The position numbers and the translations under genes were made by a program. A stretch of 64,000 nucleotides of DNA from contig CM064485.1 of the NCBI GenBank assembly GCA_032716605.1, forward strand, positions 33,767,722 to 33,831,721, written 5' to 3'. The notes under the pieces are model-generated. The model worked only from the letters and a program-made list of their open reading frames with translations, ran no database searches and was not told where the DNA came from. This DNA comes from Paralithodes platypus (Eukaryota > Arthropoda > Malacostraca > Decapoda > Lithodidae). Shown here piece after piece: positions 43,693-54,389 of this stretch (within the stretch, counting starts at the first letter, position 1; the number at the start of each line of letters is the position of its first letter).

Positions 43693-45270
43693 CTACACAC
43701 GCGAGCCAACAAGCACCAGCGCAAAAATACACCGCGAGCCAAGACAGGAGGCTATACCAACATACTGTGGTAGCCTACCCCGGATCCTCCACCCACGACA
43801 GACACTGACTGAACAGCGAGGGTTCTCCTGCAAACAAAGCCAAAACATTATCAGTGCCCCCAGCATGCCACACATCCAACTTGCGCTCCGGCAGCACAAT
43901 AACACCTGACACTGACAAACTGCCCAGTCCATCGCAAGACTGGCACTTCTCTTCGCTCCTTCCGGCAACGGGGCCTGCCAATAACCCTTCACTAGTTCTA
44001 CCTTCGTGATGAGCGAGGCAGCCCCGAAGCGGTCTATGGTGTCGTCAACTCTGGGTAATGGATAGGCGTCTGTCAGGGATAATGCTTCCACACTCTTGCA
44101 ATCAACACACACACGGACTCTGTCACCAAACTCAGGTTGCAAAGCTACTGGCAACGACCACTCACGACATTCCTCATCCCTCAGACCCCCTCTCCACACG
44201 CCGTCCAGCTCCGCCTTCACAACAGGCTGTCGAGCAGGATTCACACGGCAGGGAACCAACTCGAGCCTTGCACTGTCTCCAGCCTCCATGTCGGATTCTA
44301 CCCCGTACATCAGGCCTGGAGAAGCAACAAACATGCGGACGGACTGCCACAGCCTAGCAAACAACTCCTCCCGTCGCTCAGGAACAAGAGGCTGCAACCC
44401 ATCTCGCAGAACAACATGCCCAGTGCCCTCCCACATCTCCTTCACCATGTGGAGAGGAGCCCTCACCTGATGTCCGAAAACAAGCTCATTCGGACTGAAA
44501 CCGAGACTCTCTCCAGGTAATTCTCTTGCCGCGAACAAAACATACGGCAGACCAAGGTCCCCATCCTTTCCATTCTCTGCGCAGTAACATCGAAGCATGC
44601 TTTTCAGCGTGGCGTGCCACCTCTCCAACACCCCTCGACTCTCCGGGTGATACGCAGAAGAGACGACAGTGCTGATGCCATGCTGAATCATAGTTTGTTT
44701 GAACAGATTAGATGTAAAATTAGAGCCTTGGTCCGATTGCACCTCTTGCGGGTAACCATACCGCGAGCAATACAAGAGCAGGTTCCGGACAACAGTTTTC
44801 GCTGTGCCATTTCTCATTGGATATGCATCAGGATAACGAGTGGCCACATCCATGATAGTTAATAGAAATTTATTACCGGCACTAGTAGGGGGTAGGGGTC
44901 CGACCATATCAATGATGACCTTACTGAAGGGCAGTCCACTGACAGGAATGGGGTGCAACGGGGCTCTCGGAATTGTTTGGTTAGGTTTTCCAACCCTCTG
45001 GCACGTATGACACCTTGCTATCCAGGTTACCACCTGCCCCTTTAACCCCGGCCACCAAAACAATTTTTCTAAAGCCGCCACCGTTTTTCTCACCCCTAGA
45101 TGTCCTGCCAGTGGTATGTCATGCGCCAACCTCAGTAGGCTATCCCTGCACTCCCGTGGCACCACCAACTGGTCCACTACTCCGGACCCCTCTTGCCAAC
45201 TACGTTTAGGGTCTTGAAAACGCCTATAGAGGATGCCTTCTAAATAAAAAAAAATCTCCTGGCTGTGCAT
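43693..45270 (-). pseudogene. GYP-G integrase, RT N-terminus and RNase H tail
   Basis: A 525-codon open stretch. Integrase: HHCC zinc region (H50, H57, C87, C90), core Asp121 (IIDMVGPL), Asp180 (VQSDQGSNF) and Glu216 (YHPESRGVLERW), with the canonical 35-residue gap between Asp180 and Glu216. From about residue 328 the sequence is the start of a gypsy RT (CRVNPARQPVVKAEL, RVCVDCKSVEALSLTDAYPL) up to VELVKGYWQ, where the first catalytic Asp is Glu425. Then most of the RT and RNase H is deleted. A second frame (43981-43775) resumes with LDVWHAGGTDNVLA, the usual RNase H end. No YxDD exists. The ATG at 45270 is internal; the real frame enters from the protease by a shift. Confidence 0.85.
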
Positions 45271-46358
45271 CGCCGTCCTCGTCGAGCTCTACAGCTCCAT
45301 TAGCACACGTTTGGAGCTCAGGGTCCTCTAGTTGCAACCGACGTATATCTGAGGGTGCCAAGCGATCTAACTGCTCCCGGAGCAATGCATGACCTTCCCC
45401 GATACTGGGCTGCTCCCTCTGTCTCTCTCGATGTACATAACGTTGCTGTCGTGGAGACTCGTCATGCCCAGCCTCGTCACTCTCGATGACAGGCCCAGGG
45501 GCTACTCCAGAATTAAGTAATGGTGCTAATACTGAATCACCCAGGAGAGCCGCCGAGTCAAAACTCTTAAAACCAACTCCAGCTTTAGCCTCCTCCTGTT
45601 GATCGTTCCTCCGCTGGTCTGAAGACGGAGGACTAGGCTGTGACACTTTAGCTGCCCGAGCTCGGGTGACAACACACGCCATGAGTTTTGTCTGGCACCG
45701 CTCGACCCACTCTTGCTTTTCCCTACTCACGTTGGCCGGCCTCTCGGCAACGACTAAGGGTAGAACCTCAGAAGCGGGCATTGCAAAGTCGTTGCCGAGA
45801 AGAAGGTCGACGCCCTCCACTGGCAGTTTCTCCACAATCCCGACATCCAATTCACGTGCCACACCATCCACCTCCAACTCCAACCGTACCAGCGGGTATG
45901 ACCGAGTTGCATTAATACCCTGCACCACCACCACCCGAGCCGCGTTTATAGGGTAGCCAGTCAAGTTTTTCATCAGAGTCTGGGAAGCACCTGTATCACG
46001 CAAGACCTCTACTCCATGCTTGTGCCCCGCCCACATCACGCAACCCCGCCCTCTATGGTCGCAAAAAACATCCTGAGCAGGGTTCAAGCCTCCCAGGTGC
46101 TTCTGCATTGGCTGTGCCTCAGCCTCTGACGAACTGCCCCGGGCAAACTCAGACGACTTCGGAGACACACCAATGTTGCAGGCCAAAGACACAGCTGCTG
46201 TAGGTGGTTTGCTAGGACAGACTCTTGCAAAGTGCCCCTTTTTATGACAATGATAACACTCCAACTCCCCTTTGGGCTTCCCTTGGTACTGGGAAGGGCC
46301 CGGCCCCTTCTTAAATGGGACGGTGCTAGTCTTGTGGTCAGTCTTAGTATCATGGCTC
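45224..46358 (-). pseudogene. GYP-G zinc knuckle and protease
   Basis: The frame runs from JOC-E (46358) through KKGPGPSQYQGKPKGELE, the CCHC knuckle CYHCHKKGHFARVC (CX2CX4HX4C), and an aspartic protease with VLRDTGASQTLM (active Asp 90 codons into the 346-codon open stretch) and DLLLGNDFA, followed by an acidic/Gln-rich linker. It ends at a run of nine T (element strand, near 45246-45254) where a +1 shift would enter the integrase frame. Gag and protease are in one frame, so the shift between protease and integrase may be a sequencing or slippage error at the homopolymer or real decoding; undecided. Confidence 0.82.
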
Positions 46359-47648
46359 TTTTTTTTTTTTTTTTTTTTTAAGAGTCAATGAACGGAGGAA
46401 GGAAAAACACAGATAAAACAAAAAGGTCCATGTGCCTAAAGGCATCCTCCATTCATAAAATGTTTGTAACAACTGGATTTAAACATTTGTTGATTGTAAG
46501 TTTGTGGAAAGCAATTCGAGGGAAGTGAATTCCAAAGAGTAGTAGCTCTGGGGATAAATTAATTCTGATAAGCAGAAGTTCTGCATTGTGGAGGAGAAAG
46601 TGTAAATTCATGGGCGCTCTCAGCTGCCCTAGTTCTACGGGGAAAGATGTGGAGAGGCGCCAATTGGGGCAAGTCCCTCGGACCAATTGGTGTGAAAATT
46701 AGTGTTGAATAATGCAAGGGGTGCAACGTGTATTCGTATGGCTAATGTAGGAAGTCCTGTGTGATTGCAGGGTTATTGATTAATCTAATAGCTTTATTTT
46801 GAATTTTGTCCAACTGCCTCAATGCAACCACTCCACTTCCACCCCACAGAGGTGAACAGTAATCCATCTGAGAGCGCACATGACTTTTATATATTACGGC
46901 AACTGCTCGTCAGTGAAGAATTCTCGAACTCTGTACAGGAGTCCCAGTTTTTTAGAGGCATTCTTAGCAATGCTTCTAACATAATGTGTCCAGCTCAAGT
47001 TAGTTAATGTTACACCGAGAATGTCAATACTAGGGGAAGTGGGATATTTACATCATTAAAAAATATATGGGAGTCAGTGAGATTCTGTCGGTTAGAAAAT
47101 TGAATGTACTTGGTTTTCTGTGCATTAAAGGAAACTAGATTCTCTTGTCCCCATTCATTAATTCTAGAAAGGTCCTGGTTCAGGGAAATTGCAGGGTTTA
47201 TTTTTGAATTTATAAGATCGGGTTGGGTGAAAGAATTGGTAAATGTGAAGGAACTGTGGAGTGTTGAGTCATCTGCGTAGGAATGTATTGGATTATGAGT
47301 GGTAGATATGAGATCATTGATATGAATGAGGAACAGAGTTGGGGGGGCCAAAACTGATCCCTGGGAACACCAGCATTTATTGAGTGAAATTGAGAATAAA
47401 GGCCATCTACCATTACACATATTCTGTTATGAAGATAAGAAGAAATTAGTGGAACTAATGATGCAAGGCCGTAGTGTGACATCTTCGACAATAAGGATTG
47501 ATGCCAGACTCTATCAAATGCCTTTGATATATCCAGTGCTATTGTATGTGTTTCACCATGTTGGTCTGTAGCTTGGTTGATTTGATGCGTAAGAAGGCAA
47601 AGAATGTCTGCAGTTGATCGACATCGTCTTGTACTTGTTTGCATAAGG
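46359..47648 (-). mobile_element. Jockey-like LINE fragment JOC-E inside GYP-G gag
   Basis: A minus-strand LINE with its poly(A) tail as the T-run 46359-46379 and a 5' truncation near 47648. RT motif A reads IALDISKAFDRVWH and motif B region SINAGVP. The catalytic YADDSTLH lies near 47270 in another frame. It is related to but distinct from JOC-C. It separates the capsid-coding part of gag from the zinc knuckle. No clear target duplication. Confidence 0.8.
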
Positions 47649-48884
47649 TATATCACTAACTCGGGGGGGTGGGGCGTCACGCCCCTTGTTACCTGCCTCA
47701 CTACGCTGGGCAGACCCGCACCCACAAATTAGTGATAGCCGGAGGTCAGCCATCTCAGCTGCCTCCTGTAGAATTTTTGGTTGCTTTTCTTTAAGGTTTA
47801 ACGTCAGGTCGCCGCCCGTGCATTTGAAAAACTGCTCTAAAAGCACCAACTGTTTAATGTCGTCAAACGTAGTAGCTTTCTCCGACCTCAGCCAATTCCC
47901 AAAAGCATCGGACAGCTCCCGGGCATGCTCCAAAAAGGTGCTCTCCCGACCCTTGGTAACACCCCGGAACTTCAACCTGTACGTCTCTGGTTGTAGTTCG
48001 TATGCTCTCAGGACAGCCTCCTTGAGTTCCTCATAGATAATACAAGACTCTATAGGCAACGCATCGTAGGCTTTAAGACCCTTGCCTATTAATCTAGAGG
48101 ATACAAGTGCTGCCCATTTATTCTCTGGCCACTGGTGTTTCTGGCACTACTTCTCAAAGCGTGCGAAAAATTCTGTAACACCACTCTCATCAAACACCGG
48201 AACCAGTTTCAATAAGTGCGAGAGAGATTGATCATGAGCACGGTTACCAGCCCCAAGTCGCTGTCCCGTTGTCTCTACTCGCGACTTCTCTACGTCCCTG
48301 TCGGCACAGTACCTAGTCGACTCAGCTTGGATTTTTGCTTGACTGATAGTTTTTCTCTCTTCTATCTTGGCTAATTCTATTTGCTGCTGATGCTGAAGCT
48401 TAGCTAATTCGAGCTTAAACAATAATTCTGGAGATAACCCTTGAGGAGGTGAAGGTGCTACAATGTTTGAAATTACCGGTGGTCCCCCCAGGGGCAACCC
48501 ACCCTGCCAGTCACCACCCAACTGCGGAAGCGTACCCGGGGTCGGCAAACTACTGGTATGGCTGGGAGTCGAGTGTAGGGGAAGCATGGCCGAAGGGCTC
48601 TGAGCACTCAACCCATCTCGCTCACCAGTCACCCTGCCCAGTACACACGTTATCAAGTTATCCTTGGTCATGCTGCTAGTAACCGCATGACCGATAGCTG
48701 TGGCCAGGCATTGAAGACCGTACCGATCCATACCCTCCAACCGCTCGGCAGTAACAGGCCATTGCAAAAATATCCTAGCATCCTCCTCACAGTTCACCCG
48801 ATTAACCCTTTCATCATGCTGCTGTTCCTCAGTTTCGACATTACGTACTGTGTCTCCATTCTCCTCTGACCCGGTATAAGACAT
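47649..48884 (-). pseudogene. GYP-G gag with SCAN-like capsid region
   Basis: I take the ATG at 48884 (MSYTGSEENGDTV); the GTG three codons upstream is less likely. The N-terminal part has a Ser/Pro/Gly linker and a helical KLELAKLQHQQQIELAKIEE stretch. An in-frame TAG after FARFEK (48147) interrupts it. Then in the same frame come the WPENKWAALVSSRL block and a region resembling SCAN domains: AYELQPETYRLKFRG, ARELSDAFGNWLRSE, IKQLVLLEQFFKC, LKEKQPKILQEAAEMAD. SCAN domains of vertebrate zinc-finger proteins are held to derive from Gmr1-like capsids (recalled), which fits. Nothing downstream of the stop could be made without read-through. Confidence 0.78.
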
Positions 48885-49090
48885 GATGCTCACAAAAATT
48901 TCTCACCACAATATTCAGAAAAGAAGTACCCCAAACTCTTATGTAGCACTATTCACTTGCCAAAAATGTCTGAAGACTCTCAAGTGCTATACTACTTTGC
49001 CCAAAAAAAATTAACTTGCCCACTATATTCCTCAATAAAACAAATGACCACAACAATCCTGCAATTATCTCTTAGTTCACAAGATCCTGA

Positions 49091-49102
49091 GCTAGGTCGC
49101 CA
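49091..49102 (-). promoter_or_regulatory. GYP-G primer-binding site
   Basis: TGGCGACCTAGC in element orientation, two bases inside the 5' LTR. It starts with TGG as expected for pairing with a tRNA 3' end. The tRNA was not identified. Confidence 0.6.
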
Positions 49103-49104
49103 TT

Positions 49105-50805
49105 TGTTACGATCCAGGTTCTCAAAGACACAGGGCTCTTCAACATTGGACTAGATAATGGCAAAATGCAACAACGGTAACACTAGATCCAACCCCTGCC
49201 TTAAACACTGGAAAACAAAACACCATTACCGCCCTGAGTCGTGCCTGGACAACGAGGTATCCTATGACTCGGTAACTGGTGCACACACACTAGGCTGACG
49301 CTCGATGAAACAGCCTATTCTCAAACAGTAAAAGATTACTCGATTAGGTTACACAAAGAAAAGATAGTTAACGTGATTAATTAACGTTACGGTAGATAGT
49401 CAAATAACTGGCACTCCTGTATTAAAGAAAGTGCAATGCTAGTCCTGCAACATCAACTGGAAACTTCTGAAATAAGTCTGATGCTGGGAAGATGTTCGTA
49501 AAGAATCTTGAACAATTATAATGCAGAATACGGGTCACAATAAATACTAGGACATATAGTAATAATAGGCAGGCGAATAATAAAGACTGCGAAAGGTAGT
49601 AATGCTCGACAACTAAAGAAATGCTTCGTGACACAACGCAACAGCCTACTAGGGTTGTGCAACTCAACAACAACCTCGGCTCAAAAGTGCAGTGAATAAT
49701 AATGTTGCATACATATAATAATGGAGCTTATCTCTAACCAGTGTCTGCTCAGTTAATAAAGTCTAGCTGGGGTATCAAGGCAGGGCAACAATGGGTGAGC
49801 ATGCAGCTCGTAGCCTAACGTTGTCCGAAGGTGGTATAATGAAGATTACGTTATATGACGGGGATGCTCTCTTGATAAATCTAGGTCTCTAGTACCTAGT
49901 TCTATCCTGGCGATCCCTCAGAAGTCAACACAAAGAGGCAGCACTATGTTGTGAGGGATAGGCTATGGCCCTCTCACACCACAGCGCTGTGCTCGCAAAG
50001 TAAACCCACCCGAAGACAACTTAGGCTCCCACAGTACCTGTCGATGTCGTGCAGGGCTTAGCTAACACTGCACACATCGGAGACAACGACACAGTAACCC
50101 TACCCCCAGTCTAGCTTTAGATAACCAAGCAGAATCACTCAACACCTTGCCAGGGAGACATATACCGGTCTACAACCTTCCCGAGAGAGGACACATACGG
50201 AAAAGTCCGTCTCTCTAACCTCAATAAAGCATAATACCTCCTTAACCTAATACATGGAAATATCTGAGAGCTTCGCGTACAATACGACTGGTCGACGGTG
50301 AACGTCTATGCTGAAACCAGAAGGGATGTTGAGTTTAATAAAGCTTAGAGAATGAGAAAGGAGAAGTCGAGAGAGAGAAATAGTAGCAAAGTGGCGAGTA
50401 TGGGGGACAGAATTGCAAAGGTGTAGGCGATATGTGTCAGGCAAGCTCTGAGCTGGTAAAGAACACGAGGCCGCGATGGGAAGGGACTAGTTGACCACCC
50501 GGCCGCCAACGCCGTCAGCGCCCAAGCGAGCCACGTCATAGCTCACCCCCGCTGCCAGGTGTACTCCCTCACCCTCTCTCGCTCGCCTCCCACACAAGCA
50601 ACATTTATATTATAGCGAATATAAAATACAAGGCGCGGTCACAGACCAAAACAAAGACCATTTCTAGACTGTCTGTGGCAACACGACACTAATTAAATAA
50701 AGCAGATCATTCTAGGACAACTGTAGCCCATCCCCCCATCCTGGCGAGCGCTAGCGAGCTGCAATGCCCCACACAACCATTCTGCTAATGCCGGGAGGCG
50801 TCACA
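49105..50805 (-). repeat. GYP-G 5' LTR
   Basis: 1701 bp, partner of 41566-43273. Directly followed by GGGT (50806-50809), the second copy of the target duplication. Confidence 0.92.
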
Positions 50806-51220
50806 GGGTATTAACACCTGCTCTCGTCAATACGGAATCTTCCCCCATGAACGAATTTTTGGAGAACCACCTCTGCTACTTTCCTTACGTCATCTGTCCG
50901 TTCCATACGACCCTTCGTGCAATTTAAATCAGTTCCTAGTCCACTTGAAAAGCAGACTGAGACAACTACAATACCTGCAAGATCTTCAACCTGACGAGAC
51001 CCCCAAAATCAACACACACCATGTAGGTGATCTTGTCATGGTGGCCCAACTTCCTGTGCCCTCTAAACTCAAGCCAAGATACAAAGGTCCCTTCGAGATT
51101 TTAACAGTGCCAAATTGCTATCAGGTCACGGTTAATTACCATGGGGAATCCCGCACATACCATAACCGTTATGTACGCCGGTTCCAACCTTTAGATGAAC
51201 ATTTATCTATTTTTAGCTAA
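50806..51220 (+). pseudogene. GYP-H integrase, C-terminal part
   Basis: Continues the integrase interrupted at 41565. Positions 50945-51220 encode HHVGDLVMVAQLPVPSKLKP, YKGPFEILTVPN and YHNRYVRRFQPL, the GPY/F module found at the end of many gypsy integrases. A frameshift lies between 50806 and 50945. No chromodomain is visible. The reading frame ends at 51220 after FLA/SIFS. Confidence 0.78.
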
Positions 51221-52276
51221 CCCAGATGATGATATCGCATGCCCTGTTGACAGTAATCCGAGCCTTTCTTCCACCAAAACAGAAATATTGCCCCCTCCCC
51301 CGATTCCCCCCATCACCCTTCCCCCTGTTGTACCAACTACGCCTATCCCTAATCTTGAACACTTGCCCCCTATCTCTCCACTTCCTCTCCCAACTACTAC
51401 ACACTACCTCAACCACCCCACCACCCTAACTCCACCAAACCACGCCTTCTCAGCCCCTCCCACACTTACCACTACCACTCACCTTAAACTTATCAATTCA
51501 CCTCCTATCCAACACACCCCACCTTCAGCAAAAATTCCCCTCCCCTCAACCCAAACCTCCTCCATCACACCAAATTCCACCGATGCTGAGCTTCCAATAT
51601 TGTATCCATCATCTACCTCTCAACCAACTTCCCCTTCACTTTCCCTCATTCCCACTACCACTGACTCTCCCCCTAATAAACTTCCCTCTTGTCTACCAAA
51701 ATCCATTAAAAACCCTTCTACCTCTACCTCACCTAACATCCCATAACCTTCCCCTTCCAAAAACAAAGCTACTCTTTCTTCTCCATTAAAACGCCCTACA
51801 GTTAAATCATACTCCCTCCTAAAGCCCCCAACCTCCAAAACTAAAAAAAAACAGTTACATACTTTCCCCCCTTTAACCCCCTCTCCTCCTCCTATTTTAC
51901 AGCCAATATGTACTAGATCTGGCCGCCGTGTCGTGCAGACCAAGAGGTGGTCCCCTGCCGTGTCAGATCCAAAACCCCGGAAAACAACCCATACCACCAT
52001 CAGACAGCCACCTGCAGTTCCTGCCCCTCACCACCAGACACCTGTCACCCCAGCTACCACCAAACCCAAACCTACTAAGCCGCCACCTGTCAACCCTGCA
52101 CCTGCACCTGTCATCACTATACCTGTGGTCCTCCAGCTTCAAGCAGCCCGCCTGCAGATCCCTCACCTACCCAGCCCACACCAGCCGACGACCCCCCAGT
52201 GAATTCACAAACAGACACACTTGAAAATAATCACATCACACCTCCCAACCCCCACCCTTCTCATACAATACCTAGC
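51195..52276 (+). pseudogene. GYP-H proline/threonine-rich downstream frame
   Basis: Opens 26 bases before the integrase stop and encodes 183 residues of Pro/Thr/Ser/Leu-rich low-complexity protein (to 51746), continuing in shifted frames with TRSGRRVVQTKRW (about 51910-51950) and Pro/Thr/Lys-rich repeats to the MITE at 52277. No signal peptide, membrane segment or cysteine pattern, so nothing supports an envelope protein. It may be a pol tail extension or a third frame of unknown function. Confidence 0.45.
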
Positions 52277-52418
52277 CACGGCCTTCTATATACAAGGCCT
52301 GTGCAATGGGCGGGTTGAGGTGGCCTTGGTATTGGTCAGGTCGGCCTAAGTGTGTGACGTAGTGCTGACGTCACCCGCCCATCGCACAGGCCTTGTATAT
52401 AGAAGGCCGTGACCTAGC
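52270..52418. mobile_element. Short MITE, 135 bp, 38-bp inverted ends
   Basis: Element 52277-52411 has ends CACGGCCTTCTATATACAAG that are inverted copies for about 38 bases, with one mismatch (GCAATGG versus GCGATGG). ACCTAGC flanks both ends (52270-52276 and 52412-52418). It splits the GYP-H downstream frame. Confidence 0.88.
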
Positions 52419-52535
52419 TCACCTGACACTGACCCACCTAAGCTCCTCCCACCTTCACCCGATGTCACCAGTGACCCTAAATCTCCCAAACCACTCATTC
52501 CAAGCCCTGACACAGCTCCAGCAACACCAACCAAG

Positions 52536-52868
52536 ATGAAGGTTAACAGTCTCTCACTTAAAATCAATGAGAAGGGCATACCTACCGATACCCCTGCCCA
52601 ACTAGTCGACCTCGCCCATAGCTCTAGCACACCCCTCCACCTCACTGTGTTCAGAGACGTAGATGCCCCCAACATTGTACAAGCCATAGTATGGTATTGT
52701 TTTCTACAGAACCTCACCCCTTACGTCCACATTAAAACATCAAAAACATACTTGTTACAAGCCCCAGGGCGGGATTTTTTTCTGGAAGGCGATGGTGAGA
52801 TGACAGGGTCCGGCCAACAAAAGCTCATCCCCATATATGAGACTCGATCTAATTATAAGTTTATCTAA
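52536..52868 (+). pseudogene. GYP-H terminal frame of unknown function
   Basis: A 110-codon frame reading TPAQLVDLAHSSSTPLHLTV and IVWYCFLQNLTPYVHIKTS. It ends inside the truncated right LTR. I do not recognise the domain. It follows the proline-rich region and is not repetitive, so it may be a genuine C-terminal domain of the third GYP-H product. The last codons (from 52801) are LTR sequence. Confidence 0.35.
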
Positions 52869-53038
52869 TCTATGATTGTACCCTACCTGTTAAGGAATAA
52901 AACTTGGGAACCTTGATTGTGTATTCCATTAATTAAAATTGTAGTGTAACTTATAATATTGAAGTTCGTTGTGTACCAGTGAGATAGTTGTAATTCCGGT
53001 TCTTTCCTAAGGTGGAAAACGGAATTACTATAAAGCAC
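52801..53038 (+). repeat. GYP-H right LTR, internally deleted and truncated
   Basis: Seventeen bases match the left LTR start (TGACAGGGTCCGGCCAACA-like). Then the sequence jumps at AAGC to the last 220 bases of the LTR (from AAGCTCATCC). It ends at AAGCAC next to a TA-rich tract. About 1.8 kb of LTR is missing here. Confidence 0.75.
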
Positions 53039-53084
53039 TTTATATATACGGTACAGTATATATATAACAAAAAACAAATTACCC

Positions 53085-53345
53085 TCTTCTCCCTTATGCA
53101 TAGCCCAGTTAGTTATAAGATCTTAAGACGTTAAGGCGATTATAAGATCTTTTGTGATATTTAGGTGATATTTATTTTAAAGCGGGAAATAGCGAGCCTG
53201 TATTTTAGGATGAACCAGCCTTTTAAAATGGGGTCTTGGGACCCCAAGTTTGATGGAGGTCTTGGGAAGAAACAAAAGAAAATAATACAACATAAATTAA
53301 CTAACAAATTAATACAAATCTCCTCTTAAGACACCTTGACGTCGG
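53085..53345. repeat. Dispersed repeat, copy 2
   Basis: Matches 23965-24300 through CCCTTATGCATAGCCCAGTTAG, GGCGATTATAAGA, AGCGAGCCTGT, GGAGGTCTTGGGA and TACAAATCTCC in the same order. Confidence 0.65.
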
Positions 53346-53682
53346 TAATTCGCTTAAAATATACACATACATTGCAGAGTATGAAAATTGGATACTGAAC
53401 AGAATGTCAAGTGGACAACGTTTTTAATTCCAATTCCAAAGATGTAGTAAATGGTTCTGTAACTGAACAATACAAATAAAAGGTAGATTACATTTTGCAC
53501 ACCTTAATGTTCTGATATTTTCATTCTCCATTGTTCATCTATAACATCTCCATGATATGGATAAAGACTTCGAAAACAAGCAAAAGCTTTATGCCTCCCG
53601 GTCAGGGGAAGGTATTGTGGGATAAACCTTTACAACGGCACAATCCATCTAAATCATCCTCATTTCCCTTCCCCTAATGTCA

Positions 53683-53719
<37 letters not shown>

Positions 53720-54045
53720 TTGTTAGGAAGTGATACTGGCAGACAACATTTGTTAGTAATTGGAAATCACAACTTGGTTATACAAGTAGATTTCAAATAT
53801 GTGATTCAAGCAATACCAATCATGGCTGTTCATCTAATATTAAGTGAGTATGACAAAAACGTAGCCATAACATCATGTACTTATACTTTCTAAAATCCCT
53901 TTGACAGAGCTTCTTATCATAGACATATGCAAAATGGGTGCGCTAAGTATCAGTGCAAAAGTAACAAATAGGGCACACTGTTGGCTAACAGATAGAAAAC
54001 AACAAGTTGTGACCCAATGGTATATATATATATATATATATATAT
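53346..54045. other. Unassigned DNA with CT and TA microsatellites
   Basis: CT tract at 53687-53715 and TA tract at 54021-54045 (next to the Penelope-like element). No gene seen. Confidence 0.5.
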
Positions 54046-54319
54046 AAATCAACACCAGCGCTGGTACAAACATCTTTATTTTGGTAACGTTTCGGTTTAA
54101 GCATAAACCATCTTCAGACCTGAACTGAAATGAAATAAAAGCCTATATGAATGGCAGAGTAATTTTCTAATATAAATATTCTTATTAATAATTAAATTTA
54201 ACAAATCTAGAATAAAACTTAAAATTAATAGTTATACAAATAATAACCTAATACATATTACAACTAGTAAAGTGAAAGAATAAAATGAGAGACGAAGAAA
54301 TATTATGTGAGCAATAAAA
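54046..54319 (-). repeat. Penelope-like element pLTR, downstream copy
   Basis: Nearly identical to 56838-57111. It contains the start codon region of the element frame (MFVPALVLI) and a hammerhead-like core. A G-run follows at 54323-54335. Confidence 0.9.
54070..54125 (-). ncRNA. Hammerhead-ribozyme-like core, copy 1
   Basis: On the minus strand CTGAAGA (fits the CUGANGA box; plus 54111-54117) is followed by a short stem GGTTT/AAACC with loop ATGCTT and then GAAA (plus 54090-54093). Hammerheads in Penelope-like pLTRs are documented (recalled). One extra base sits at the stem II entry, and I could not build stems I and III with confidence. Confidence 0.4.
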
Positions 54320-54389
54320 GGAGGGGGGGGGGGGGCGAAGTTAATAACAAATGTTTTCATAATTATATATAAGAACTAACCTTTACATA

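Larger units (their letters stand above)
41566..50805 (-). mobile_element. LTR retrotransposon GYP-G, Gmr1-like, LTR to LTR
   Basis: A 9240-bp minus-strand element with LTRs of 1708 and 1701 bp that begin TGTGACGCC and end GATCGTAACA in element orientation, and a GGGT target duplication. Internal order: primer site, gag with SCAN-like capsid and zinc knuckle, protease, integrase, RT start, RNase H end, polypurine tract. Integrase before RT in a gypsy-type element is the defining trait of the Gmr1 group (Goodwin and Poulter's Ty1/copia-like order; recalled). JOC-E interrupts gag. Confidence 0.85.

Noticed and set aside
51195..51746. Envelope gene of GYP-H
   Set aside because: Position is right, but there is no signal peptide, no membrane segment and no cysteine pattern; the sequence is Pro/Thr/Ser-rich.
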